NCBI GenBank assembly: GCA_964468725.1
Contig: CAYXVU010000001.1
Coordinates: 1 to 64,000 of the forward strand
DNA length: 64,000 bases
Direction: 5' to 3'
Source: CAYXVU01 sp964468725
GTDB taxonomy: Bacteria; Acidobacteriota; Blastocatellia; UBA7656
The notes beneath the pieces are model-generated. The model was given only the letters and a program-made list of their open reading frames with translations. It was not told the origin of the DNA and ran no database searches. The position numbers and the translations under genes are program-made. Positions 27,910-36,305 of this stretch are shown in pieces. Each line of letters opens with the position of its first letter. The first letter of the stretch is position 1.

Positions 27910-29274
27910 ATGCCCAATTCCGTGCTGATCGTTGATGATGAGGCGGGCATCCGCGAAACGCTCGCCGCCGTTCTCGAAGACGAAGGCTTTGCAGTGGAAG
28001 CCGTCGCCTCGGGTGAAGAATGTCTGGCTGCCTTCGAGCGGCGCATCTTCGGATGCGTACTGCTTGATGTCTGGCTGCCCGGGTTTGATGGTATCGAAAC
28101 GCTTGAACGGCTCAAAGCCGCCCATACGGAGGTTGCGGTAATTATGATTAGCGGGCACGGCAATATCGAGACCGCCGTGCGGGCGACCAAACTCGGAGCG
28201 CTCGACTTCATTGAAAAACCGCTGCAACTTGACCGCACAGTGCTGGCCGTTCGCAATGCCCTGCGGCAACGCCAGTTGGAAGCCGATAATCGGCGGTTGC
28301 GCGAACACTTGGACGACGAATACGCGATGATCGGCGACAGCGTGCCGATGCGGGCTTTGCGGCAACAGATCGCCATCGCAGCGCCGACCAACGGGCGCAT
28401 CTTGATCTACGGCGAGTCGGGAACCGGCAAAGAATTGGTCGCTCGCGCCTTGCATCGGGAATCCCAGCGCGCGGCGATGCCCTTTGTCGAACTCAACTGC
28501 GCGGCCATTCCTGATGAGTTGATTGAGTCGGAACTCTTCGGGCATGCCAAAGGCGCCTTTACCGGTGCAACGCAAGCCAAACGCGGCAAGTTCGAACTGG
28601 CTGATGGCGGCACGCTTCTGCTCGATGAAGTCGGCGATATGAGCTTGAAGGTGCAGGCGAAAGTCTTGCGCGTGCTGGAGGAGCAACGCTTCGAACCGGT
28701 TGGCTCGAATGCGGCTGTGCAGGTGGATGTCCGGATCATTGCCGCAACCAACAAACGGCTGGATGAAGAGATCGAGAAGGGAAGTTTTCGCGCTGACCTC
28801 TTCTATCGCCTCAATGTCGTTCCCTTCGAAGTGCTGCCCTTGCGGGAACGGCTGGAAGATGTGCCGCAGTTAGTCGAACATTTCAACCACAAGTATGCAG
28901 CGATGTACGGACGGACACCGCAGGTCTTTAGCGACGAAGCGCTGGCCTTGCTCGGTCAATATCAGTGGCCAGGGAATGTGCGCGAACTGCGAAACACCAT
29001 CGAGCGGGTGGCGATTATGACCGCCAAAGAGAAGATCGGCGCAAGCGACCTGCCGCCGCTCGCATCAACAGACGGGGTCGCTGCGCCTTCTCGCTACAAC
29101 TTCACTTCCTACCGTGAAGGGCGTGACGCCTATGAACGCAACTACATCTTGCGTAAGCTGGCCGAATGCGATGGCAACGTCACGCGCACAGCCGAAGCAA
29201 TGGGAATGGATCGCTCGCACCTCTATCGCCGACTCAAAGCCCTCGGCATCAGCGATAAACGATCCGGCAGTTGA
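27910..29274 (+). CDS. NtrC-family sigma-54-dependent response regulator
   Basis: A 454-residue enhancer-binding activator. Receiver domain 1-120 with acidic pocket DDE, phospho-acceptor Asp in LLDVWLPGFDG and Lys in IEKPL; AAA+ domain with Walker A GESGTGKE, the sigma-54 contact loop GAFTGA and Walker B LLLDEVGD; C-terminal Fis-type helix-turn-helix (GNVTRTAEAMGMDRSHLYRRL). All motifs needed for ATPase and activation are intact. ATG 27910 starts at the receiver fold; the frame extends upstream but overlaps the preceding gene. It is probably co-transcribed with the DUF6599 gene. No histidine kinase is nearby, so its signal comes from elsewhere. Confidence 0.95.
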   Translation: MPNSVLIVDDEAGIRETLAAVLEDEGFAVEAVASGEECLAAFERRIFGCVLLDVWLPGFDGIETLERLKAAHTEVAVIMISGHGNIETAVRATKLGALDFIEKPLQLDRTVLAVRNALRQRQLEADNRRLREHLDDEYAMIGDSVPMRALRQQIAIAAPTNGRILIYGESGTGKELVARALHRESQRAAMPFVELNCAAIPDELIESELFGHAKGAFTGATQAKRGKFELADGGTLLLDEVGDMSLKVQAKVLRVLEEQRFEPVGSNAAVQVDVRIIAATNKRLDEEIEKGSFRADLFYRLNVVPFEVLPLRERLEDVPQLVEHFNHKYAAMYGRTPQVFSDEALALLGQYQWPGNVRELRNTIERVAIMTAKEKIGASDLPPLASTDGVAAPSRYNFTSYREGRDAYERNYILRKLAECDGNVTRTAEAMGMDRSHLYRRLKALGISDKRSGS

Positions 29275-30199
29275 GCGCAGTCTACACAACTTTGCTGTCT
29301 CCGCCACGCCGCTGTTCAGACTGGCACAACTGCCGGAACTCCGATTCCATCCAGAATTCTCTCTGCCTTTCTTCTCCTCACCTTTTGTCTTTGCAGGCAT
29401 TGCACAAGCACAGCGGGGAAATCGAGAGAAGCAAACCCTGTAGAAATAACCGTGATGAGGTTTTGCCTGCGCCCGGATGGCATCACACAATCTCCTTGAA
29501 CACAAAAATCCCGCGGCTCACCAAAAGATGAAGCAGTTAGATCGAGTAGAAAACCTACTTGTGCATTTGCCGTGCCAGCAGGGAAATATCTGCTGATTGA
29601 CGACCTGGCAATACTTTAGAAGAGCGACTCGGCGTCAGCCTGAGATGCAATCGAGTAGATTGGAAAGTGTGTTTCCGAACTCTGTATACCGGGCGGCAAC
29701 TTTCTATCCAATGGAGAAGGCAACAGAAACAAGGGCGGATTGAAATAGAGGTTTTGAAATGTGTCATCGTCCACAATTGCAGGTGCGAACGAAGGGCTCA
29801 AAATCATTGAGCCCTTCGTCTCCATGCTGGTTACTTGGTTGACAAAGCGATTATGCGAAGGTTACCGCATAGAAGCCTTCCAGCCTGGATCGATCAACTG
29901 AGGTGTCTGACCCACTGAATACAAGGAACAAAATAATGCTGCGGTTCTCTATTGGTTGAATGGGGATAGTTAGCGATTGAAATGTACTGCTTTGTATGGG
30001 CTTTGGTTGCTCATCAAGAGCGGACGATCAGAGAGACGACCCGCGAATCACGCCAATCAAAACGAACCGACTCGGTTCATTCAGGAGTGTTCGAAATCAT
30101 CTGTCCGACTCGCTGCGAAGAAGTTCCCCTAAGCACAAACTCGTAACTTGTGTTCGGCAGACATTGATGGAGTGGAGAAGGAGTTGACGGCATAGCCGC
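29275..30199. other. 925-base gene-free stretch
   Basis: No frame here has convincing protein character. The one clear structure is a 13-bp hairpin at 29788-29818. The AT content rises compared with flanking genes. It separates the regulator gene from the small zinc-binding protein. Confidence 0.5.
29788..29818. repeat. perfect 13-bp hairpin in gene-free DNA
   Basis: ACGAAGGGCTCAA (29788-29800) pairs with 29806-29818 over a 5-base loop. Not next to a stop codon of any gene found, and without a T-run on either strand. Confidence 0.6.
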
Positions 30200-30385
30200 T
30201 TAGGCGACTTTGAGGCCGTAATCGGTGACCGGACGGTTTTGAAAACACGCCTCACACCAACCATAGAGAACTTTGTCAATCAGATGATAGGCGACGGTTT
30301 GGTCTTCCGCGACCGGTTGGTGACAATCCCTACACTCCCACTGTTGACCGAGAGTCTTAGTGACGGGTTCAAAAATGGCTGCCAT
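30200..30385 (-). CDS. small CxxC-pair protein, probable zinc-binding
   Basis: A 61-residue protein with two Cys pairs, ECRDC and CEAC, spaced about 30 residues apart, flanking YHLIDKVLYGW; this is a plausible zinc-ribbon-like fold. Function unknown. The frame is open to 30466, but the part before MAAIFEPVTK looks non-coding. No good ribosome site lies before ATG 30385. Its neighbours are unrelated, a helicase 90 bases downstream on the same strand side. Likely real from the regular Cys spacing, but uncertain. Confidence 0.45.
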   Translation of the reverse strand: MAAIFEPVTKTLGQQWECRDCHQPVAEDQTVAYHLIDKVLYGWCEACFQNRPVTDYGLKVA

Positions 30386-30557
30386 GTTGCTACTGGCGGA
30401 GCCGCAGCTCCGCACCTCCTTATAAACTTCTATGAAAAAGAGCATCCAAAACGCCGGATGATACACCTCAAACGCCTACCTCCCGAGGCAGGTTCCAATT
30501 TCCATCGAATAATTTTTAATGCAGAGATCAGAAGGGCAGCGGGCGTGAGAACTTGCC

Positions 30558-32606
30558 TCAGTTGATCAGTTTCGGCGTCGTTTGGGGCTCGCCGGTGAGG
30601 GACTCTTCTTCGACAGACCAGATTTCGAATAATTCGCGCGGGTTTTCGGTGACAAAGCGGGACGGCTTTTGAATGACGGTTTGCCGTGACCAATCGGTGA
30701 TGACGAGCGGGTAGCAGACATATAACTCGTCTTTGGCGCGGGTCAGGGCAACATAAAAGAGGCGGCGCTCTTCTTCCTCGCTCTCCGCATCTCGCAGGCT
30801 GCGCGCCGAAGGAAATTTGCCATCCGCCGCCCAGATTAAAAAGACGGCGCGCCATTCCAATCCCTTCGCCTGATGAATCGAACTGAGCACCAACTGTTCA
30901 TCTTCGTCGCCGCCCATTACAACGTCTTCTGCCGTTGTGCCTTGTGGTGCGCCGAAACGCTCAGTATTGATAAGAGCCAATTCGGACAAAAAGGCTTCGG
31001 TCGTTTCGTACTTCGCCGCGTAGTTGGCAAGCTGGCGCAGGTCTTCGGCGCGCAGGTCGGCGTTCTCATAGGTGTTTTCAAGGTGATCTTGATAGCCGCT
31101 CTCCACTATCAGGTTGATCTGCGCCGCCGGGTGATCGAGGTATTCGGGACTGATGAGACGTTCGATCAACCGCACGAACTCCAGCCAGCCGCCCGCAGCG
31201 CGAGGCCGCGCATCAAAATCGGTGCGGCGAATCAGAGCCAGCGGCTCCGACGCATAGGCCAGACGATCCCAGATGCGATTCGCCGTTGCGTTGCCGACAT
31301 TGGGAATGAGTTTCAATACGCGCTTCCACGCCAGTTCATCATGTGGGTTGACGATCAACCGCAGGTAGCAGATGACATCTTTGATATGCGCTTGCTCGAA
31401 GAAGCGTATGCCGGAGCGCACAACGTAGGGAATATCGCGGCGCGTCAGTTCGAGTTGTAATTCGAGCGCGTGCCAATGGCTGCGATACAAGACGGCGATC
31501 TCATCCAGCCGTATGCCTTCTTCGCGCAGTTCCAGTATACGACCGGCGACGAAGGCAGCTTGTTGCTCGGCATCGCGTAAGGGTAGCAGCGCAGGCGTTT
31601 GCCCGGACGACGGGCGAATCGCGCGCAAGGCTTTGGGAAATTGCTTGCGATTGTTGCGAATCGAAGCGTTGGCGAGCATGAGAATTTCAGGCCGCGAGCG
31701 ATAGTTGGTTTCCAAGCGAAATTCCTGCGCGTCGGGATAGCGGTCTTTGAACGAGTAAAGATTGGCGAAATGCGCGCCTCGCCAGGCAAAGATAGATTGT
31801 GCATCATCACCGACTACGGTCACGTTGCGATGTTTGGCAGCCAGCAGATCAACAATCTCCGCCTGAATTTTGTTGGTGTCCTGATACTCGTCAACGAGGA
31901 TATGGTGGAAAGTGTCTGCCCAATAGTCGCGGATTTCCGGTTTCTCTGTGAGCAGGCGTTTCCAATTAAGCAGCAGATCGTCGTAATCCATCGCATTGCG
32001 TTCGAGCTTGCGAGCTTGAAAGATGCGATCAACCCGCTCAATCTGCGTTGCCAAGGGTTCGAAGTGCGGGTACTGCTGCGCCAAACAATCCCGAATCGCC
32101 AGATCGCGGTTGTTGGCAAAGCTGATGATGTCGGCCAACACTTCGGCTTTGGGGAAACGCCGCGCCTTCGGGTCAATTCCGGCATCGGTAACGGAGGCTT
32201 CGATCATGGCTTTGGCGTCTTCGGAATCGAGGATGGTGAAGTTGTGATGATACTCGATGGATTCGGCGTGGCGGCGCAGAATGCGATTGGCGATGGCGTG
32301 AAATGTGCCGCCCCACACCCGTCGCACGTCGGCTTGCACGAGGCTTTCGACACGGCGCAGCATTTCGCGCGCCGCCTTATTGGTGAAGGTGACAAGCAGG
32401 ATGCGCGCCGGGTCAATGCCCGATTCGATGAGCCAAGCGACGCGATAGGTGACGGCGCGCGTTTTGCCCGAACCGGCTCCGGCGATGACCAACGTTGGCC
32501 CTCCGCCTGTGGTGACAACGGCATGCTGTTCGTCGTTGAGGTCACCTCTGTAGTTGACCAAAGAACGACGCGGCGCATCGCGCTTGATGACGTAGCGTTT
32601 GCTCAT
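30558..32606 (-). CDS. UvrD/PcrA-type superfamily 1A DNA helicase
   Basis: A 682-residue ATP-dependent 3'-5' DNA helicase. SF1A motifs appear in order: Q-like start LNDEQHAVV, motif I AGAGSGKT, Ia TFTNKAA, II VDEYQDTN, III GDDAQSIFAWRG, IV NYRS, V HQAKGLEWRAVF and VI VALTRAKDEL. The exact subfamily (UvrD, PcrA or Rep) cannot be fixed; a slightly short C-terminus, ending SLTGEPQTTPKLIN, lacks an obvious PcrA RNA-polymerase-binding tail. ATG 32606 has a weak ribosome site, and an array of 7-bp repeats starts 19 bases upstream of it. Role: repair, replication restart or transcription-coupled events. Confidence 0.93.
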   Translation of the reverse strand: MSKRYVIKRDAPRRSLVNYRGDLNDEQHAVVTTGGGPTLVIAGAGSGKTRAVTYRVAWLIESGIDPARILLVTFTNKAAREMLRRVESLVQADVRRVWGGTFHAIANRILRRHAESIEYHHNFTILDSEDAKAMIEASVTDAGIDPKARRFPKAEVLADIISFANNRDLAIRDCLAQQYPHFEPLATQIERVDRIFQARKLERNAMDYDDLLLNWKRLLTEKPEIRDYWADTFHHILVDEYQDTNKIQAEIVDLLAAKHRNVTVVGDDAQSIFAWRGAHFANLYSFKDRYPDAQEFRLETNYRSRPEILMLANASIRNNRKQFPKALRAIRPSSGQTPALLPLRDAEQQAAFVAGRILELREEGIRLDEIAVLYRSHWHALELQLELTRRDIPYVVRSGIRFFEQAHIKDVICYLRLIVNPHDELAWKRVLKLIPNVGNATANRIWDRLAYASEPLALIRRTDFDARPRAAGGWLEFVRLIERLISPEYLDHPAAQINLIVESGYQDHLENTYENADLRAEDLRQLANYAAKYETTEAFLSELALINTERFGAPQGTTAEDVVMGGDEDEQLVLSSIHQAKGLEWRAVFLIWAADGKFPSARSLRDAESEEEERRLFYVALTRAKDELYVCYPLVITDWSRQTVIQKPSRFVTENPRELFEIWSVEEESLTGEPQTTPKLIN

Positions 32607-32624
32607 AGAGTTGCCGGTTTCCCA

Positions 32625-32666
32625 TTACAGGTTGAAGGTAACAGGCTGACGATTACAGGCTGATAG
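32625..32666. repeat. array of six degenerate heptamers upstream of the helicase gene
   Basis: Plus-strand units from 32625: TTACAGG, TTGAAGG, TAACAGG, CTGACGA, TTACAGG, CTGATAG. Read on the other strand they are CCTGTAA, CCTTCAA, CCTGTTA and so on, the same family as at 35099 and 45884. It forms one half of an inverted pair with 32728-32750. Confidence 0.75.
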
Positions 32667-32727
32667 GCATGGCCTTGCCGGAGGCAAGCAGATGAGACAG
32701 TTGCCGCCCGCGTTCTCTCTGTATCAT

Positions 32728-32750
32728 CCCTTCACCCTGTCACCCTTTCA
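32728..32750. repeat. three tandem 7/8-mers
   Basis: CCCTTCA, CCCTGTCA, CCCTTTCA follow each other exactly. They run in opposite orientation to the array at 32625-32666, from which they are separated by about 60 bases. A related pair (CCCTTCA, CCCGTTCA) at 32868-32882 lies inside the end of the next gene. Confidence 0.6.
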
Positions 32751-32756
32751 GCGGAG

Positions 32757-32852
32757 GAATTCAAGAATTCAGCATTGAAGAATTCAGAAAGGGAAATGAT
32801 GCGGCTGCGCCGCTTCTCTATTCATTCTGAATTCCTTGAATTCCTCGAATTC
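32757..32852. repeat. cluster of six GAATTC palindromes in two opposed tandem arrays
   Basis: GAATTC occurs at 32757, 32765, 32780, 32829, 32838 and 32847. The first three are in spacings of about 7-8 and 15; the last three belong to 9-bp units (AGGAATTCA on the minus strand) and lie within the coding end of the sorbosone-dehydrogenase-like gene. The two halves are near inverse complements and could fold into a long hairpin. Confidence 0.75.
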
Positions 32853-34165
32853 CCTGAATCCCTTCCTCCCTTCACCCGTTCACTTTTACTGTAGGTCACA
32901 CGCCAGATTTTCTTTGCGCCGTCATCGGTGATAAGCAACGAGCCGTCTTTCAACATCAACAATCCGACCGGTCGCCCCAAGACTTCGCGGCTGCTTTCAT
33001 CCGGCGACCATCCGGCGATGAAGTCTTCATAGCCGCCGACCGGCTTACCCGACTTGAAGGGGATGCGGATGATCTTGTAACCGGTGCGTTTGGCGCGATT
33101 CCATGAACCGCGCAGGGCGACGAGTGCGCTGCCGTTGTAGTCCTTCGGAAACATGCCGCCCTGATAAAAGAGAATGCCGAGCGCCGCCGAATGAGACTGG
33201 ATCAACACATCCGGCACGACCGTTTTACTGACTAAATCAGGCCGTTCGCCTTGACGACGCGGGTCTTCGTTTTTGCCGATGTAGGAGTATGGCCAGCCGT
33301 AAAAGGCTCCCTCTTTTACAGAGGTTGCGTAATCGGGCACCAGATCATCACCTAACCCATCGCGTTCGTTTACCGTCGTCCAGAGCGTGCGCGTGCCGGG
33401 GTAAAAGGCCAGCCCTACGGGATTTCGCAACCCCGCAGCGTAGATGCGGTGGCCTGTCCCGTCGGGGTTGTATTCCGAGATTGCGGCACGGCGCGGATCG
33501 GCTTCGACGCTGACATTGGTTTCCGAGCCGACGGTAGCATAGAGTTTCGCGCCGTCCGGGCTGAAGATGAGGTTGCGCGTCCAATGCTGGTTATAGCCTT
33601 TGCCGGGGAGGTCGGCGATCTTTTCGGGTGCGCCGTCCGCCTGAGTCTGCCCCGCTTTATATTTGAACCGCACGATGCCATTGGTATTGGCGACATAAAA
33701 AAAGTCTTTCCAAAACGCCATGCCGAAGGGTTGCTCAAGGCCTGTGACAAAGATGAACCGCTCATCCACTTTGCCGTCGCCGTTTTTGTCGCGCAGGATG
33801 TGGATGCGACCGGAACGCGCATCAGAGACGAAGACATCGCCATTGGTTGCCAACACCATCCAGCGTGGCTCGACGAAGCCTTTCTCTGCGTACAGACTGA
33901 CGGAGAAGCCCGGCGGGGTGATGAAGTTCGGCGTGCCTTCGGCTTCCGTTACTTTCGGAAAATTCATGGCGCTCGGCGTCGCATTGGGCGGCGGCAGGTC
34001 AGCCGGACGAAGGTGATATTTCTGCAAAGCGTTTTGCCCCGCAGGATTGCTTGCCGGTTGCGGGGCAGATTGGGCGCAGGCGATCAGGACAAAGGCGAAC
34101 AATGTCATTGGGAACACTATCGCGCAATGCGGTTGGCACAACTTGCTAGCTCGATTGTTTGTCAT
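32822..34165 (-). CDS. lipoprotein, PQQ-type sorbosone/glucose dehydrogenase family
   Basis: A 447-residue beta-propeller protein of the L-sorbosone dehydrogenase / soluble glucose dehydrogenase family, likely oxidising a sugar or polyol with PQQ. The N-terminus has a lipobox (LIAC, Cys near residue 30), so it is probably anchored and faces the periplasm. Propeller landmarks: FVEPRWMVLATNGDVFVSD, NQHWTRNLIFSPDGAKLYATVGS, AAGLRNPVGLAFYPGTRTLW, DGSLLITDDGAKKIWRVTY. The last dozen residues (DSGNSRNSRNSE) are coded by 9-bp tandem repeats and look like a recent add-on. Start ATG 34165 follows GAGGT. Confidence 0.87.
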   Translation of the reverse strand: MTNNRASKLCQPHCAIVFPMTLFAFVLIACAQSAPQPASNPAGQNALQKYHLRPADLPPPNATPSAMNFPKVTEAEGTPNFITPPGFSVSLYAEKGFVEPRWMVLATNGDVFVSDARSGRIHILRDKNGDGKVDERFIFVTGLEQPFGMAFWKDFFYVANTNGIVRFKYKAGQTQADGAPEKIADLPGKGYNQHWTRNLIFSPDGAKLYATVGSETNVSVEADPRRAAISEYNPDGTGHRIYAAGLRNPVGLAFYPGTRTLWTTVNERDGLGDDLVPDYATSVKEGAFYGWPYSYIGKNEDPRRQGERPDLVSKTVVPDVLIQSHSAALGILFYQGGMFPKDYNGSALVALRGSWNRAKRTGYKIIRIPFKSGKPVGGYEDFIAGWSPDESSREVLGRPVGLLMLKDGSLLITDDGAKKIWRVTYSKSERVKGGRDSGNSRNSRNSE

Positions 34166-34267
34166 CTGTTCGTGACCTCGATGGAGTTGGGTTCAATAAG
34201 AAATCAGTCGTTCAATCTTTTAGGGAAAACGTTTTCACTTAACCCGATCTGCTCGTTGAGGGTCGGG

Positions 34268-34897
34268 CTATGAATGTTCACTCACTTGGGCAATGCCGCG
34301 ATACATCTCAGCCAATATGCGCGGCGCGTCGGGCAAGCGCAAGCGTTCGAGTTTGACGATTTCGAAACCATTTTCTGCGATCAGCCGATCCATCACGCGA
34401 TTCATATTGCAGCCGACGCCGATGATCTTTTGCACAGGATTCAAGCGATCTTGCCACTGTGCGGTTTTGCGGTCATCGCTGCGCCCATGTTCGAAGAAGA
34501 GAAACTGACCTTCGGGTTTCAATACGCGACGAAGTTCGGCAACGGCTGCGGGCAGATCGGCAATCGAACAAAGGGTAAAAGTCGAAACGACTGTATCGAA
34601 GCTATGATCGGCAAAAGGCAGGTGGCCGCTGGCATCAAGCTGCATCTGTTCAACCGGCATCGCTGCGCGTGCGAGGCGTTTGGCGACTCTATCGGCCAGC
34701 ATGCGTTCGCTGTCAATCACCGTCAGGCGAGTGACGGCTGCCGGGTAGTGGCGCAGATTCAGGCCTGTGCCAAAGCCGATTTCGAGCGTGTTACCGGTCG
34801 CCGACGCCAGCGCGACTTTGCGATGCTCGCCAATCGCGCGCGCTTTTAATGACCAATCCATCAGTCGCGGAAAGATGTGTTTCGCGTACAGTCCCAT
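34268..34897 (-). CDS. class I SAM-dependent methyltransferase (UbiE/PmtA-like)
   Basis: A 209-residue cytosolic methyltransferase. SAM motif I is LEIGFGTGLNLRHYP, followed by LTVIDSERMLADR (motif II acidic region), then SFDTVVSTFTLCSI and GQFLFFEHGRS. The pattern is that of phosphatidylethanolamine N-methyltransferase and UbiE/Coq5-type enzymes; the substrate is not determined. ATG 34897 (MGLYAKHIF) has GGAAG upstream and is preferred over TTG 34927. Confidence 0.83.
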   Translation of the reverse strand: MGLYAKHIFPRLMDWSLKARAIGEHRKVALASATGNTLEIGFGTGLNLRHYPAAVTRLTVIDSERMLADRVAKRLARAAMPVEQMQLDASGHLPFADHSFDTVVSTFTLCSIADLPAAVAELRRVLKPEGQFLFFEHGRSDDRKTAQWQDRLNPVQKIIGVGCNMNRVMDRLIAENGFEIVKLERLRLPDAPRILAEMYRGIAQVSEHS

Positions 34898-35012
34898 AGC
34901 CGATTCGGCTTCCAAATCGCAGGCCAAAAAGCGAACGAAACCGGGCTAGCCCTGACTCGCCCACAATTTGCTTGCTTGACCGATGTGATGCTCAGTTGCC
35001 AATCAAAATAAG

Positions 35013-35049
35013 CTCGTTGAGAGGCGGTCTCTGACCGCCTCTCAACGAG
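35013..35049. repeat. perfect 17-bp hairpin with 3-base loop
   Basis: Arms 35013-35029 and 35033-35049 pair perfectly around a TCT loop, the longest perfect palindrome found in the window. The inner part GGCGGTC/GACCGCC with TCTC is shared with the hairpin at 18761-18777. It lies between two minus-strand genes and could act in termination for the one ending at 35154, although no T-run follows. Confidence 0.8.
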
Positions 35050-35098
35050 GGCGATTATAGAGTGATAGAACTTCTCGTTTTGCCATTTGGTATCAAAA

Positions 35099-35147
35099 CC
35101 TTCGACCTTTAACCTTCAACCTTCAACCTCTAACTTTCAGCCTTCGA
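35099..35147. repeat. seven tandem degenerate heptamers
   Basis: Units in order: CCTTCGA, CCTTTAA, CCTTCAA, CCTTCAA, CCTCTAA, CTTTCAG, CCTTCGA; consensus CCTTCAA. The array ends seven bases before the stop codon end of the minus-strand hydrolase gene at 35154. Same family as the arrays near 32.6 and 45.9 kb. Confidence 0.85.
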
Positions 35148-35153
35148 CCGATC

Positions 35154-35969
35154 TTACGATTTCCCTTTCGCTTGATTAGCGGAAGCGAGTTTGTGCATGA
35201 GTAGCCATTTGAAAAAACCGGGTTCGGCGTAAGCCCTGACCCACGAGTTATGCCCGACGCCCTCGTATTCTGTGTAGCGAACGTTGTTGCCGATGGCTTT
35301 CAAAGCTTCAACCATCTTTTGCGATTCGCCGACTGGCACAACCGGGTCAGCCGCGCCGTGAAAGACCCACGTTGGGGTGTTGCCGATCTTTTTGGCCACT
35401 TCGCCATACGGGTCAGCCATCTGATTGAAGTCGGGTGTGCCTTCGGGCAGTTGCACGCGAAACGGCGGTTTGATGCCTCCGCAAACCGGCGCGAGTGCGG
35501 CGAACTTGCCAGGGTTGGCCGCCGCTATCGCCCATAGCCCATAGCCGCCCATCGAAAGCCCGGTCAAGTAGAGCCGCGTGCGGTCGCCGTTGAACTCTGC
35601 GACCGTCTGCTCGAAGGCGGTGAGCGCGACGGTTTGCATCTCCGGCTCCGACCACCAGCGCCCCGATAAACACTGCGGCATCACGACGACAAAAGGGAAG
35701 TCCGTTTGCGCGCTCAACACCGGCCCCAACCCGACGTTCGTCTGCGCCCTATTATCGCTGCCGCGTTCGCCCGCGCCATGTAAGAAGAGAATCATCGGCG
35801 GATTTTTCGCCGCACTCTTCGGGGCAAAAATTTTGAAGTGATGAGTCACACCGCCAATCGTAACAGAACGATCAAGCAGGTCGGCAGCTTGCGCCCGTGC
35901 ACAGCCGGGCACGAAGAGCAGCGAGAGCGAGATCGCAAACAACAGAAGTGCTGATTTTTTCGAGAGCAT
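35154..35969 (-). CDS. secreted alpha/beta hydrolase (prolyl-oligopeptidase/PHB-depolymerase-like)
   Basis: A 271-residue exported esterase-like protein. Signal peptide ends about residue 26 (PGCARAQA). Landmarks: FLHGAGERGSDN oxyanion loop, GLSMGGYGLWAIAAANPGKFAALAPVCGG with the nucleophile Ser, VFHGAADPVVPVGES with the likely Asp, and GVGHNSW with the likely His. Family members cleave feruloyl, acetyl or polyester bonds; the target is unknown. GGGGAAT precedes the ATG. A heptamer array ends just past its stop codon. Confidence 0.88.
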   Translation of the reverse strand: MLSKKSALLLFAISLSLLFVPGCARAQAADLLDRSVTIGGVTHHFKIFAPKSAAKNPPMILFLHGAGERGSDNRAQTNVGLGPVLSAQTDFPFVVVMPQCLSGRWWSEPEMQTVALTAFEQTVAEFNGDRTRLYLTGLSMGGYGLWAIAAANPGKFAALAPVCGGIKPPFRVQLPEGTPDFNQMADPYGEVAKKIGNTPTWVFHGAADPVVPVGESQKMVEALKAIGNNVRYTEYEGVGHNSWVRAYAEPGFFKWLLMHKLASANQAKGKS

Positions 35970-36305
35970 CTTGATTCCCCAATCGTTTGACTGCCTCTGC
36001 GGTCTGAGCGCGATGCTGCGGGCAGTCGCTTCGGTTCAGCCAGCCAGAGGATGGAAGTACTTTACATCGGCGCAGTGAGGTTGCAAAAGCAGAGAGGTAA
36101 TTTTCGGGCAGGCAATGGGAAAACTTGGCAAGAATATGGGGTTCCCGAATTGGTATGAACACGACGGGGGATCAGCAGCGAGCCATGCAACGGATCCGAG
36201 TGCCTCTGACAAATTTGGGCTTACCCGATTTCTGCTGAATCGAAAACCCCTTCTTCAAAAGCGAGGCGGACAGATTTGATGGTTTTTGCCCAGTTGAGTG
36301 TCAAC
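35970..36305. other. 336-base gene-free stretch
   Basis: Should carry the promoter of the 35154-35969 hydrolase. A short inverted repeat (AGTTGA, GTG, TCAACT) just before 36306 may help end the serine hydrolase transcript. Nothing else stands out. Confidence 0.45.

Noticed and set aside
29555..29825. Two short minus-strand open frames in the gene-free stretch
   Set aside because: No ribosome site, no domain, mixed composition and a hairpin inside one of them.
31599..32663. Long plus-strand open frame over the helicase gene
   Set aside because: It is a shadow of the minus-strand helicase, whose motifs are complete; the plus-strand product shows no domain.
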